Below are positions 13,037 through 20,742 of a DNA stretch of 64,000 nucleotides, one piece after another. The position numbers were made by a program, and so were the translations under genes. The notes under the pieces are model-generated. The model ran no database searches. It was not told the origin of the DNA and was given only the letters and a program-made list of their open reading frames with translations. Within the stretch, counting starts at the first letter, position 1, and each line of letters opens with the position of its first letter. The DNA is from Butyrivibrio sp. YAB3001 (lineage in GTDB: Bacteria; Bacillota; Clostridia; Lachnospirales; Lachnospiraceae), in contig NZ_FOKR01000010.1 of assembly GCF_900112195.1 (NCBI RefSeq), positions 101,910 to 165,909 of the forward strand, written 5' to 3'.

Positions 13037-13195
13037 TCACCTCCTAGTGATGTTTGCAGATTACAGAAAGCCGCTGTAATCCTGTTGTCTTGCATATGAT
13101 ATTTCGAAAGCCCCCAGCCATCTGCAATATCATACGCTGTTCCTGCTCGAGCACAGTTACCATCTGCGTTTCGGCGTTTCCAAATGGTAACTAAG
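13037..13195 (-). ncRNA. Structured 5' leader of the xylanase/esterase mRNA
   Basis: Between the promoter (13203-13208) and the ATG (13024) the minus strand folds into three strong hairpins. H1 is 13156-13191 (GTTACCAT/ATGGTAAC, 8 bp). H2 is 13094-13135 (10 bp with one G-U, 22-nt loop). H3 is 13059-13081 (GATTACAG/CTGTAATC, 8 bp). The SD AGGAGG lies in the loop of a weak TCAC/GTGA stem (13037-13050). The transcript would begin just ahead of H1. I do not match it to a known riboswitch class; the c-di-GMP-I and -II, TPP, SAM and cobalamin signatures I know are absent. The 60-codon open frame across it is probably incidental. Confidence 0.5.
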
Positions 13196-13202
13196 TAAAC
13201 CA

Positions 13203-13273
13203 ATTATAGCAATTTGGTTTCCTTCTCACTTCTTGATAATTGCTATTTATGTGCAAATATTGCTATTTGTGTA
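13203..13273 (-). promoter_or_regulatory. Xylanase promoter with 20-bp-spaced direct repeats
   Basis: TTGCTATAAT is an extended -10 (TATAAT at 13203-13208) with no good -35, which suggests activator dependence. Upstream, ATTGCTATTTATGTG (13239-13253) and ATTGCTATTTGTGTA (13259-13273) are direct repeats exactly 20 bp apart, two helical turns, at about -35 to -70. This is the expected geometry of an activator site. A matching AAATAGCAAT occurs near 50770 in the other carbohydrate promoter region. Confidence 0.55.
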
Positions 13274-13524
13274 ACAATTCTTAACATTCATTTTTGTGCA
13301 CTTTTATCTCACCCCATATATATGCCATTTTATGCAGCTTTAACGGTCTTTTTATTTGTTACGTTTTGTGTAATGTTTCATGCCTGGATGCAGAATCCTT
13401 ACTCCCTGGATCAAGCTGCATCGCATCAAAGGGCAGGGAAACCGGCATCCCGATTTCTCTGCCCTTCTGGTAACATATCCAATTTTTATTAAAATCTATT
13501 CTTTTTATAATCTAATTTTATAAT

Positions 13525-13740
13525 TCAATATATTTTCTCTATATCCCCACTAATTCCGTATTCATCCTTAAACTGAAACAGATCTTCGGAATTTCTTATC
13601 AACATTATTTCTTCAAACGCCCCTGTATGAATATCTTGAAATCCTGCAACCTGCTCTCCATTACAGATACTTGCCTTTATTACAGGCTTTTTACTTTCTT
13701 TGTCGTAGTTTTTCCTGACAGTTTTCTTTTTAAAGAACAT
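13525..13740 (-). CDS. Conserved small protein, unknown function
   Basis: 71 residues beginning MFFKKKTVRKNYDKE, with VIKASICNGEQVAGFQDIHT. I recall similar ~70-residue proteins in Lachnospiraceae, sometimes labelled aspartate dehydrogenase without justification: there is no dinucleotide fold in this length. A strong SD (GGAGAAGCCGG) precedes the ATG, supporting a real gene. No signal peptide or membrane span. Function unknown; identification is from memory of the family pattern. Confidence 0.6.
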   Translation of the reverse strand: MFFKKKTVRKNYDKESKKPVIKASICNGEQVAGFQDIHTGAFEEIMLIRNSEDLFQFKDEYGISGDIEKIY

Positions 13741-13824
13741 CCGGCTTCTCCTTTTTCATCAGTATCGCATATATAAATGGCATGTTAAAAAAGACACTCC
13801 GATTATCGCGTCACTAATCCACTG

Positions 13825-14643
13825 TTATGCTTCAGTGAGCATCTTTCTTTTGCGGTCATATATGATGCAGGCTACTCCTACAATAGCAAAGCAAAATGCT
13901 GAGAGCAGATCCCAGATATCAACCACTGGTTCACCAATCATAAACCATAAGCCGGCATTTATTATAATCATGAATGGAAGTGATACTATGAACGCGATCC
14001 CAGTAGCCAGGAACTTCCTATCCATAAAATGAGCAAACAAAGTATATATTACCCATATAAATGCTATTGAGACGGCAGCCATGACACCACCTATATGAAA
14101 TATTTCTTTTACCCCAATAATGGTTCTTAAGATAAAAAGATATGGAAGAATCAAGGTAGTCAGTACAATTAGCGCAGTCTTTATGCCTTTCTTGCCAAGC
14201 AGAATCATTGGAATAGTAATACTCCATCCTAAAAGACAGGAAACAAGCACAATCGGTGACCATGTAAAGCTTCCTGAATTAGCAAAATCACATATAATGC
14301 ACACAAGAATTGCAATTCCAATTGATGCCGAAAAAGCAATCGCCAAAAGCTTACCAATATTAAAACTATTCTCATTCTGCTTTTTGAGTTCAATGAGGTT
14401 CTCACTGACCTTTTCTTCGTAATTATTCATATTAATCCTCTCCCCGCTTAATAGCTCGTTAACCGTCACGCCTAGAATGCTGCATAGTTCAAGCATAATA
14501 GACGAATCCGGCATGCATTTTCCAGTCTCCCATTTAGAGACCGCTCTGTCTGTAATGTTCAACTTCTCTGCAAGCTGTGCCTGTGTGAGTCCTTTCTCCT
14601 TTCTACAGCTTGCAATAAACTTCCCTGTTTCAATTTGATTCAT
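13825..14643 (-). CDS. XRE-type HTH protein with multi-pass membrane domain
   Basis: 272 residues. Residues ~5-65 form an XRE/Cro helix-turn-helix (GLTQAQLAEKLNITDRAVSK, then WETGKCMPD). The C-terminal ~160 residues hold about five or six hydrophobic segments. Such membrane-tethered XRE regulators are common in Clostridia, with ligand unknown. AAGGAGG precedes the ATG. It is flanked by the small protein at 13525 and a 280-bp gap, so it probably has its own promoter. Confidence 0.88.
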   Translation of the reverse strand: MNQIETGKFIASCRKEKGLTQAQLAEKLNITDRAVSKWETGKCMPDSSIMLELCSILGVTVNELLSGERINMNNYEEKVSENLIELKKQNENSFNIGKLLAIAFSASIGIAILVCIICDFANSGSFTWSPIVLVSCLLGWSITIPMILLGKKGIKTALIVLTTLILPYLFILRTIIGVKEIFHIGGVMAAVSIAFIWVIYTLFAHFMDRKFLATGIAFIVSLPFMIIINAGLWFMIGEPVVDIWDLLSAFCFAIVGVACIIYDRKRKMLTEA

Positions 14644-14926
14644 TTAGTTTTTTCCTCCTTCAAGTTAAACATTACGTGATATTGATTCTTTTTAACACGA
14701 ACTATTAGTTGATTTATCAGACTCAACCGTTGGTTGGGAGAGGTAGAGATGCTGATAAATACTGAATTTATTCTATATTATAACTCGCGACTATTTCCTA
14801 AAGCATTTCAGAACTGAATCCTTCGCGCAGAGATGATTTATCATCTGCCTTGTTTTCCATCCTTTTCCAATAAAATGAATAATGATACTTTCAGGATTAC
14901 TGTTCGAGTACTATGAGTACTATTAA
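14644..14926. other. Intergenic gap with dyads, no gene seen
   Basis: ATTTATCAG (14713-14721) pairs perfectly with CTGATAAAT (14753-14761), with an inner CTCAACC/GGTTGGGAG pairing around 14723-14741. A smaller palindrome GATGATTTATCATC lies near 14834-14847. No T-run follows either, so they are not obvious terminators. No coding frame of note. Confidence 0.4.
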
Positions 14927-15484
14927 TTAGATACACGAGTTATCATAATTATCCAACAGCATTTTTGCCTTTGTGCACCACTTAAGGTACGCCTCATAGG
15001 TATCGATTCCAAAGGTCACAGTCAGGTAATAGAAGATATGATCTTCTTCATCCAGGACTCTTTCCAGATTTTCTTTGTACGTCTTCAGCACTGCCAGATT
15101 CCGCTTAACGTCCTCCTCGAAAATCTGAATATTCCTGATCGTAACGCTCCTGTCCTCAGCTCCTCCAAAATACAGTTTTAAGAGAGTTTCATATTTTAGC
15201 TCGTTGGAAGCCTGTTCTTCCTGAAGCCATTTTCTTAAAGCCTTTGTTCCCTGCTTCGTAATGTGGTAAGGAATTTTCTCTCGACCCCCGGTCTTGGTGG
15301 TCTTCTTTTTAGAAATAAGGCCCTCTTCCTCCATTGAAGTCAGCGCAGGATATATATTTCCATAGCTCCCTTTCCAGAAAAATCCAATTGCTCCATCCAG
15401 CCTCTTTTTTATATCATATCCAGTCAGATCTTCATGGGATAAAAGACCTAATATCACTACATCTATTTTCCTGTCTTTTGCCAT
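14927..15484 (-). CDS. PadR-family transcriptional regulator
   Basis: 185 residues. The N-terminal winged helix has VILGLLSHEDLTGYDIKKRL, GSYGNIYPALTSMEEEGLIS and a GREKIPYHITKQG wing, all PadR hallmarks. The C-terminal helical part (DUF4180/Vir_act_alpha_C type) ends GIDTYEAYLKWCTKAK and would dimerise. It is 16 nt downstream of the ferredoxin-type membrane protein, so the two form an operon. A natural target is the operon's own promoter with repeated TTTGATATAT motifs (16266-16294). A relic of a second PadR gene with the same ending lies at 29563. Confidence 0.93.
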   Translation of the reverse strand: MAKDRKIDVVILGLLSHEDLTGYDIKKRLDGAIGFFWKGSYGNIYPALTSMEEEGLISKKKTTKTGGREKIPYHITKQGTKALRKWLQEEQASNELKYETLLKLYFGGAEDRSVTIRNIQIFEEDVKRNLAVLKTYKENLERVLDEEDHIFYYLTVTFGIDTYEAYLKWCTKAKMLLDNYDNSCI

Positions 15485-15500
15485 ATTTCTTTCTCCTGAT

Positions 15501-16229
15501 TCATTTCCATGTAAACTGGTATTTTAGAACAGATTTGGGGCATTCATCAATGCATGCTCCGCACTGGATACACTCAGTGCATTCAGCATTTCTACCTTCT
15601 GCAACCAATTTCTTAACATCAAGTCCCATTGGACAAGCTCTGCTGCACTTTCCGCAAGAGATACATTTTTCCTTGTCTGCTTCTATACGAAGTTGCGGCA
15701 GATGTAGAAACCTTCCTATACTGCTTCCAATCACCATGAACGGTGCCATCCAGCAGATATAATGACAGGCTGCTCTTCTTCCATGGATAAGCGACGGAAC
15801 CAGCAGTAGAGCTATGACACCATAATAGATCACATAATTGTATATGCTTGCAATAGATATGCCATGGTCTGTCATGTATAAAGGATCAATGGTCACATCG
15901 TTCTTGCCAATCACAAATGTAGCGATTACGGCGCATATCCAGATGATCCAAATCATATATTTGATTTTATCACGTTTTCCCTGCCTGGCTGGATTATCAT
16001 TGATGCGAAGCGCGCATTCCTGAAGCCCTCCCGCCGGACATAAGTATCCACACCAAACTCTACCGAAAAAAACGGAAAAGATAAGCATCGCAACAAACAC
16101 AATAAAACTGCCGTTTATAACATGTTCCATGGCTGCGTTGATTATTAAATAAGGGGAAAAATACCACATTGTAATCGGGAAGAGAAGTAATGATATCAGC
16201 AGAGTTGTTTTTCTTATTCTTTGTCGCAT
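15501..16229 (-). CDS. NapH/NosR-like 4Fe-4S membrane protein
   Basis: 242 residues with about five membrane segments. A motif FFGRVWCGYLCPAGGLQE lies after the second span, and the C-terminus has two ferredoxin-type clusters: CISCGKCSRACPMGLD and CTECIQCGACIDECPKS. NapH-type proteins pass electrons across or at the membrane to periplasmic or cytoplasmic partners. No napG, nosR or reductase partner is adjacent; instead it is paired with a PadR regulator. Strong SD AAAGGAGGT supports the ATG at 16229. Confidence 0.88.
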   Translation of the reverse strand: MRQRIRKTTLLISLLLFPITMWYFSPYLIINAAMEHVINGSFIVFVAMLIFSVFFGRVWCGYLCPAGGLQECALRINDNPARQGKRDKIKYMIWIIWICAVIATFVIGKNDVTIDPLYMTDHGISIASIYNYVIYYGVIALLLVPSLIHGRRAACHYICWMAPFMVIGSSIGRFLHLPQLRIEADKEKCISCGKCSRACPMGLDVKKLVAEGRNAECTECIQCGACIDECPKSVLKYQFTWK

Positions 16230-16265
16230 AACTGAAACCTCCTTTTTTGCAAAGGCATATATCTT

Positions 16266-16315
16266 TTTGATATATATCTATTTGATATATTATACCCATT
16301 CCAATATTACGTCAA
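16266..16315 (-). promoter_or_regulatory. Promoter and probable PadR operator
   Basis: On the minus strand TTGACG (16310-16315) precedes TATAAT (16289-16294), 15 bp spacing; TAATAT two bases on gives 17. TTTGATATAT occurs twice, 15 bp apart (16266-16275, 16281-16290), overlapping the -10 and start. PadR proteins often bind ATAT-rich repeats at their own promoters, which makes this the likely operator. Confidence 0.6.
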
Positions 16316-16323
16316 CCAAGAAA

Positions 16324-16356
16324 AACAGACCCTATTTTCACTTATTAGGGTCTGTT
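16324..16356 (-). terminator. Terminator hairpin of the shared family (a)
   Basis: Perfect 11-bp arms AACAGACCCTA (16324-16334) and TAGGGTCTGTT (16346-16356), with TTTTT following on the minus strand. Resembles the hairpins at 18747, 22184, 25694, 29028 and 32253. It closes the GNAT relic. Confidence 0.8.
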
Positions 16357-16357
16357 C

Positions 16358-16535
16358 TCACAACTCTTTTCTGAAAAATCTGTTCATGGTACTGTGGACC
16401 ACCTCGTTAGGACGCTCTATCTCTTTATATCCCTTCTTTTCATAGATATGAATGCCGCCCGGAGATTATCATGAGTCTCCAGATAAGAAACCTTATACCC
16501 TGGTTCCCGCATTCTATAATTCTTAGAAATTCCAT
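16358..16535 (-). pseudogene. Relic of a GNAT acetyltransferase
   Basis: The minus strand encodes IYEKKGYKEIERPNEVVHST then MNRFFRKEL and a stop at 16358, a typical C-terminus of one GNAT subgroup. The preceding part, REPGYKVSYLETHDNLRAA, lies in a different frame, so a frameshift splits the relic near 16450. The acetyl-CoA loop is missing upstream. It directly abuts the flavodoxin-like gene at 16555. Confidence 0.7.
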
Positions 16536-16554
16536 TTTGCCTGTCATAAATCAA

Positions 16555-17181
16555 TTATTTTCCATCTGGGAAACTTGTAAATGCATTTTTCTCCACTTCC
16601 GGCAGACCATACTTCTCCTTTGCATCTGCAAATGCCTTTATCATGAAGGACATATTCCTTGCAAGATTTCTCATTGTTTGAAGTCCCTCAAGGTCTTTTT
16701 TTACATCTTCAGCAGTGAACCCATGCACCTGATTCCAGTATGTGCTTGAAGCCAAAGGCATTCCGCTTATGGTAAAGTACTTATTGAGCACATCAAAAGT
16801 TGCTGTATTTCCACCTCTTCTGCAGCTCACAACAGCGGCACCTACCTTCATCTGCTTGGAAAAAGATGTACTGTAAAAGAGCCTGTCCATAAATGAAAGG
16901 ATTGTTCCATTAGGGGAGCTGTAGTAAACAGGGCTTCCCACAACAAGACCATCAGCCGCTTCAAACTTTTTAGCAACTTCATTTACAAGATCATTAACAA
17001 CGCACTTGCCATTCTTCTCACAGTATCCGCAGGAAACACATCCTCTGATGTCCTTGTTTCCAACCTGGATGACCTCAGTCTCTATCCCTTCTTCTTTGAA
17101 AATCTTTATCATCTCATCAAGTGCTGTAGCTATGCAGCCATCTGCCTTTGGACTGCCGTTAAGTAGTAATACCTTTGCCAT
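16555..17181 (-). CDS. Flavodoxin-like NAD(P)H:FMN oxidoreductase
   Basis: 208 residues. Starts MAKVLLLNGSPKADGCIATA, the FMN-phosphate loop of the NADPH-dependent FMN reductase/WrbA-like fold. It continues with a CVSCGYCEKNGKC cysteine segment seen in iron-sulfur or redox-active flavodoxin-like proteins, then VVGSPVYYSSPNGTILSFMD. Cytoplasmic flavin oxidoreductase; substrate unknown. SD AAGGAGAT supports the start. Its 3' neighbour is a GNAT relic, with no clear operon partner. Confidence 0.9.
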   Translation of the reverse strand: MAKVLLLNGSPKADGCIATALDEMIKIFKEEGIETEVIQVGNKDIRGCVSCGYCEKNGKCVVNDLVNEVAKKFEAADGLVVGSPVYYSSPNGTILSFMDRLFYSTSFSKQMKVGAAVVSCRRGGNTATFDVLNKYFTISGMPLASSTYWNQVHGFTAEDVKKDLEGLQTMRNLARNMSFMIKAFADAKEKYGLPEVEKNAFTSFPDGK

Positions 17182-17222
17182 TTGAAATCTCCTTTCTCAT
17201 CTAATACTATACACGTTCTTTC

Positions 17223-17381
17223 TTACATTAACGTATTCTTCTCTTGCTTAGCACCCTCATAAGGGAGTTCCATATCTGCATCCGGCATCATTGTCACAGC
17301 GGATTTTGTCGGCTTTACCTGAAAGAGTTTCATCTCTATAAAAGTCTTGTTCATTTCGCGTCCCCAAAAGTCTCTTTTCAT
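17223..17381 (-). CDS. Short ORF, possible relic
   Basis: An open frame of 52 codons, MKRDFWGREMNKTFIEMKLF then QVKPTKSAVTMMPDADMEL, ends at 17223. The stretch FIEMKLFQVKPTKS is like the first strand of ferredoxin-fold monooxygenase or Dabb-type domains, after which the homology stops. No good SD. It may be a remnant or a small protein; I cannot assign it. Confidence 0.3.
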   Translation of the reverse strand: MKRDFWGREMNKTFIEMKLFQVKPTKSAVTMMPDADMELPYEGAKQEKNTLM

Positions 17382-17396
17382 AAAAAAGAAATCTGT

Positions 17397-17975
17397 CTAA
17401 CTATTTACACCTTGCATACTCATATAATCTTCTCTAAGCATTCCGTAGATATTATAGTCGCAATAAACGGAAACCATTTTTCCTTGTCGAACGGTTCCTT
17501 CTTTTATAAAACCACATTTTTCCATAACCTTATTTGAAGCAGCATTTCTCACATCCACCCGTCCATTCAATCGGTCAATTTCTGTGTTCTCAAATACAAA
17601 CCGTAACACTTCCTTCAAAGCTTCTGTAGTAATTCCCATACTCCAGTACTCAGGATTAATCCTGTATGCTATATCGCCCATTCTGGCATTTTGAATATCA
17701 AATACTGCGATCATACCTACCACTTTATTGGTTTCTTTCAATACAATTCCCCAATCAAGATCAAGAGAAGGTTTTCTTTTTACCCAAGGACGTGGATCAA
17801 TAAACATGAGTTCAGGATTTTTCTCGCCCTTGCTTGCTTTTCTTCCCCAATATGTATAAATCTCATCTCTTCCCAACCACTCTTTTAAATCAGCCACATC
17901 GTTTTCGTTAAGCACACGAATAATCAATCTGTCTGTTTCAAGGATTGGTTTATCTATCTCATAATCTTTTAACAT
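17397..17975 (-). CDS. GNAT acetyltransferase (RimJ/RimL type)
   Basis: About 192 residues from ATG 17975 (the frame stays open to 18038, but AGAGGGAACC before 17975 favours the shorter form). It begins ILETDRLIIRVLNENDVADL, the usual RimJ/RimL-type start. It has GMIAVFDIQN, then YRINPEYWSMGITTEALKEV (acetyl-CoA loop region) and NAASNKVMEKCGFIKEGT. Predicted acetyl-CoA dependent N-acetyltransferase; substrate unknown. It follows the RsgA/GNAT relic closely, and the extended frame overlaps that relic's end. Confidence 0.9.
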   Translation of the reverse strand: MLKDYEIDKPILETDRLIIRVLNENDVADLKEWLGRDEIYTYWGRKASKGEKNPELMFIDPRPWVKRKPSLDLDWGIVLKETNKVVGMIAVFDIQNARMGDIAYRINPEYWSMGITTEALKEVLRFVFENTEIDRLNGRVDVRNAASNKVMEKCGFIKEGTVRQGKMVSVYCDYNIYGMLREDYMSMQGVNS

Positions 17976-18032
17976 GGTTCCCTCTGTCAAACTCCGATTT
18001 GTTGTCGTAAATAATACTGCAAGATAATTTTT

Positions 18033-18323
18033 AATCATTTATCATCATATATCTGTTTCCATCGTCTCGATACACTTTATAGCCAAGCCTTTCGTATAAC
18101 TGAAATGCTTTCGTATTAGATTTTTCAACATGGAAAAGTATGTGCTGTATACCAATTTCCTGTGCGTATGATAAATTGCATTAAGCATCTCTATAAACAA
18201 TTCCCGTATTCTTTGTTCATCTGCAGGAACTGCCCTTCTAATTCCCTTAAATCTAATTGTATAACTATTCTTGTGTATTGCAGAAACTCTGCCTTTGCAT
18301 AAATTCTTGTCTGTATTATTCAT
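18033..18323 (-). pseudogene. Chimeric relic: RsgA N-terminus joined to a GNAT domain
   Basis: The open frame from 18323 starts LCKGRVSAIHKNSYTIRFKG, which matches the OB-fold start of the ribosome GTPase RsgA. It passes without a stop into IRRAVPADEQRIRELFIEML, the start of a GNAT domain. The GNAT ending, KAFQLYERLGYKVYRDDGNR to a stop at 18033, lies in another frame, and the central acetyl-CoA binding part is deleted. So this is a two-step decayed gene: a fusion and then an internal deletion with frameshift. Confidence 0.7.
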
Positions 18324-18386
18324 TTCTCTCCATCCTATCTTTTTCGACCAGTATGAAGACTTCAGATTTGAAATATACTAAGATGT

Positions 18387-18413
18387 AAAAAGCCGTGACT
18401 AATAAGCCACGGC
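18387..18413 (-). terminator. Terminator
   Basis: GCCGTG (18392-18397) pairs with CACGGC (18408-18413), loop of ten, and the minus strand continues GGCTTTTTACATC. It lies downstream of the XRE/SOR relic at 18616. Confidence 0.75.
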
Positions 18414-18615
18414 CAAAGATAATCAGATATTTATCTATCACAAACCGAGGTCTTCATACTATATTCACTTACAATACTTATTCTTTTTACACTCATCATG
18501 AATACCTCGCTTTCTTTAAGATTTTTGAACTAAAAACAGTATATCAACAGTATCTACTGCATTCAATACGTTTGTTCAGATTTTTTCGAAATTTTCTATT
18601 AAAATCTACACTCAC
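18414..18615. other. Intergenic stretch, no gene seen
   Basis: AT-rich sequence between the terminator at 18387 and the relic at 18616. No open frame with coding character, no clear dyad apart from the terminator. Confidence 0.4.
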
Positions 18616-18746
18616 TTATCCGAACAACTTCTTCGCTGTGTTTTCCAATTCTTTGCGCTCCTGATAAGAATCATAGCCACTTTCCTTGTCATCAATGCCT
18701 TTAACAATATCCATCGAAAGGCGCCCATCATGATTACAGTAAAAGA
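18616..18746 (-). pseudogene. Relic: C-terminus of an XRE/superoxide-reductase-like regulator
   Basis: The minus strand reads FYCNHDGRLSMDIVKGIDDK, then ESGYDSYQERKELENTAKKL and a stop at 18616. This matches the end of the intact gene at 22228-22905 (FYCNKDGLFSIDVVKGIDD...). Only the last ~43 residues survive, beginning at the Cys motif. It is directly followed upstream by the hairpin at 18747. Confidence 0.75.
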
Positions 18747-18806
18747 AAAGCAGGCCCACCCTTTTCACGGATAATGACCTGCTATACACTGATTTTGGCC
18801 TGTTTT
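18747..18806 (-). terminator. Terminator hairpin of the shared family (e)
   Basis: AAAGCAGGCC (18747-18756) can pair with GGCCTGTTTT (18797-18806), or with GACCTGC (18776-18782) in a tighter version. The loop contains TTTTCACGGATA, shared with the hairpins at 29028 and 32253. It closes the GNAT/YoaP gene at 18828. Confidence 0.65.
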
Positions 18807-18827
18807 ATTCCCCACAATCCATTCCCC

Positions 18828-19571
18828 CTACTGTGCCAGTTTTAAGAACTTCTTGTCATTCATCTGTTCATTCGTAATATACTTCCCATCACAGAATAGC
18901 GAATAAGTTGTGATCGGCGTCGGTGCATTCTGAGCATCATTCCTACTCTCGATCTTCATAGCTCTGAATGGAATGCCATTGTTCTTGGCTGTCTCTTCCA
19001 GCACAGGTACATACTTCGCATTGAACGGACACTGGTTCGTATAGTAAAGAACATATCCTTCCTCATCTATGTGCGGATGCTTAGCACACTCTTTGAACAT
19101 CGGCTTCTCGGCCCCTTTCTCAAAGGGCAGATACCATAACTGTATGCCGTTATCCGCTTCATCACACACTTCAAAGCCTTTATATTTCAGGAATTTCGGA
19201 TCAGCCAGAAATGGCTTTTTCTTTGCTGCAGCAAGAATGCAAAGTCCTTTCTTTCCCTTCTCCTTGCTGTCTTTGATGCATTCGGAAAGCAGGTCGCTTG
19301 AATATCCATGACCTTTGAAAGAACCGGAAACCCATAGGCAGTCTATATACATATACCCAGGTGCTTCGATTGGATTCCATGCATGCTCTGCCGGAATATA
19401 TTCTATGAAGCATTTCCCGCGCTCCACACTTTTTAAGAATACAAGCCCCTCATCAAATCTGTCCGCAAGCCACGCCTTCTTTGAAGATACCTGTACATCT
19501 TTATTGTTGGATATGGCACAGCAGATATGCTCCTCTTCCAGATTCTCTTTTGTAACCCTGATATACTCCAT
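18828..19571 (-). CDS. GNAT acetyltransferase with YoaP C-terminal domain
   Basis: 247 residues. The N-terminal GNAT domain (~1-145) has YIDCLWVSGSFKGHGYSSDL for acetyl-CoA binding. The C-terminal part (~165-247) contains YVLYYTNQCPFNAKYVPVLE, ITTYSLFCDGKYITNEQM, matching the YoaP C-terminal (thioredoxin-like, PF14268) pattern. This two-domain layout is that of the YoaP-like N-acetyltransferases of Firmicutes. GGAGGAGAGG before the ATG gives a strong start. Substrate unknown. It is 12 nt downstream of the TIGR04076-like gene, so probably co-transcribed. Confidence 0.88.
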   Translation of the reverse strand: MEYIRVTKENLEEEHICCAISNNKDVQVSSKKAWLADRFDEGLVFLKSVERGKCFIEYIPAEHAWNPIEAPGYMYIDCLWVSGSFKGHGYSSDLLSECIKDSKEKGKKGLCILAAAKKKPFLADPKFLKYKGFEVCDEADNGIQLWYLPFEKGAEKPMFKECAKHPHIDEEGYVLYYTNQCPFNAKYVPVLEETAKNNGIPFRAMKIESRNDAQNAPTPITTYSLFCDGKYITNEQMNDKKFLKLAQ

Positions 19572-19583
19572 AGCCCTCTCCTC

Positions 19584-19997
19584 CTACTCTCTCCGTTCCA
19601 CTTCGGTCGGCGCAGAGCAATCGTCCCCCGGACGATTTGCGCCCTCCGGATCTTTCCAATATCCACCCTTATGGAAGTTCTCATTCCCTAGAGGTTTTGC
19701 TGTCAACCGGAACATAACGCAGCCATCCGGGCAAACAACAGTTTTCGTGTACTTGCTGTCTCCACCAAGGTTTTCAAGATCTCCGCCGCTTCGAACAGCC
19801 TCCATCAACGGATACAGCATCATCATGGTTTTGGAACAGATTCCGTATCCACCTTTGTTTACCGGGCATCCGTATGTGCAGGTGTATGTATCGCCTATCT
19901 CTTCTCCGTTACGGCAGTACCGTTCTGTGTGATCTCCCCTGAGAAAGCCTGTCACTTCAACCGTAAACTCATACTCTTCATCAAACCACTTCTTCAT
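19584..19997 (-). CDS. TIGR04076-like Cys-containing protein
   Basis: 137 residues: an N-terminal beta part FTVEVTGFLRGDHTERYC, a TYGCPVNKGGYGICSKTMM segment, and VVCPDGCVMFRLTAKP near the end. The spacing of CxxxCPV and the late CPDGxxxVxFRL agree with the TIGR04076 family of uncharacterised proteins. The C-terminal tail is short and polar. AGAAAGGAGAGC precedes the start. It lies first in a probable two-gene unit with the YoaP-like acetyltransferase. Confidence 0.65.
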   Translation of the reverse strand: MKKWFDEEYEFTVEVTGFLRGDHTERYCRNGEEIGDTYTCTYGCPVNKGGYGICSKTMMMLYPLMEAVRSGGDLENLGGDSKYTKTVVCPDGCVMFRLTAKPLGNENFHKGGYWKDPEGANRPGDDCSAPTEVERRE

Positions 19998-20081
19998 CGT
20001 CAGCTCTCCTTTCTGATCGGATGCCGGATCACTGTATTCATTTCCTCCGACTGAACTTTTCTCGCATCAGATAGATAAATC

Positions 20082-20582
20082 TCATGCTCTTTCCCCCATA
20101 TAATCCTTAAGTTCTTTGACCTCACAGCCCTTTTTCGCATAGTATGCGTACATTTCATCCATCTTTTTCAGGTCATAGCTTGTAACACAATCGGATATCA
20201 CGTGAACGCTATATCCTGCCTTTGTCATATTGAAGCATGTGGACTTTACGCAGCCTGTGGCATCCGCACCGGCAACAAAGAACTCATCAATTCCATTCTT
20301 TTCAATGAACTCTGCAAATTCCCCACTCGTAAGCGCATTTGCTTTCGTCTTTACAAAGATATTATCGGATAACACCTTCATTTCATGAACCAGCTCAGCC
20401 CCTTTTGTGTCCGGCTTAAAGGTTCTGGTTCCCGGCGACAGATTATTATGCTTGATATAGATGATCTGCATATTCTCTGCCACAGCCCAGTCGATAGCCT
20501 GATTGATCCGATCAATGATCTTTCTGTAATTCTTTGTAATGTCATTTTGAATGTCAATCACCATCAGTGCTTTGTTTCCCAT
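20082..20582 (-). CDS. Isochorismatase-like cysteine hydrolase
   Basis: About 166 residues from ATG 20582, chosen because AAAGGAAGGGAAAG lies just before it; the frame remains open 18 codons further. It has the catalytic triad of the family: Asp in ALMVIDIQNDITKN, Lys in FVKTKANALTSGEFAEF, and Cys in GADATGCVKSTCFNMTKAGY. Such enzymes hydrolyse amides such as nicotinamide or cleave isochorismate; this short form is likely an amidase of unknown substrate. A triple-hairpin region (20611-20742) lies immediately upstream. Confidence 0.9.
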   Translation of the reverse strand: MGNKALMVIDIQNDITKNYRKIIDRINQAIDWAVAENMQIIYIKHNNLSPGTRTFKPDTKGAELVHEMKVLSDNIFVKTKANALTSGEFAEFIEKNGIDEFFVAGADATGCVKSTCFNMTKAGYSVHVISDCVTSYDLKKMDEMYAYYAKKGCEVKELKDYMGERA

Positions 20583-20610
20583 GTTTCTTTCCCTTCCTTT
20601 CAAAAGCTCC

Positions 20611-20742
20611 GCATGGCTACGCTTCGCTCCCGCCATGCTCCAAACATTCGCAATCCGCGCTATTGCGCTACTTGCTCATGTTTGAGCGTTCGTCAAGGTC
20701 ATGTGCCTGCTCGTGCAAGCACGACAGTCTCATGACTTTGAC
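20611..20742. repeat. Three consecutive hairpins, GC-rich intergenic element
   Basis: Hairpin 1: GCATGGC (20611-20617)/GCCATGC (20632-20638). Hairpin 2: CAAACAT (20641-20647)/ATGTTTG (20678-20684) with inner GCAAT/ATTGC. Hairpin 3: 12-bp arms 20692-20703/20731-20742, one G-T, with a further inner stem around GTGCAAGCAC. The stretch is richer in GC than its surroundings and overlaps the last codons of the WYL relic. Possibly a mobile repeat or a leader of the isochorismatase-like gene. Confidence 0.55.

Noticed and set aside
13037..13195. c-di-GMP riboswitch in the xylanase leader
   Set aside because: Considered because a GGDEF gene is nearby, but the GCAAACC/GACGCAAAGC core of class I and the class II core are absent.
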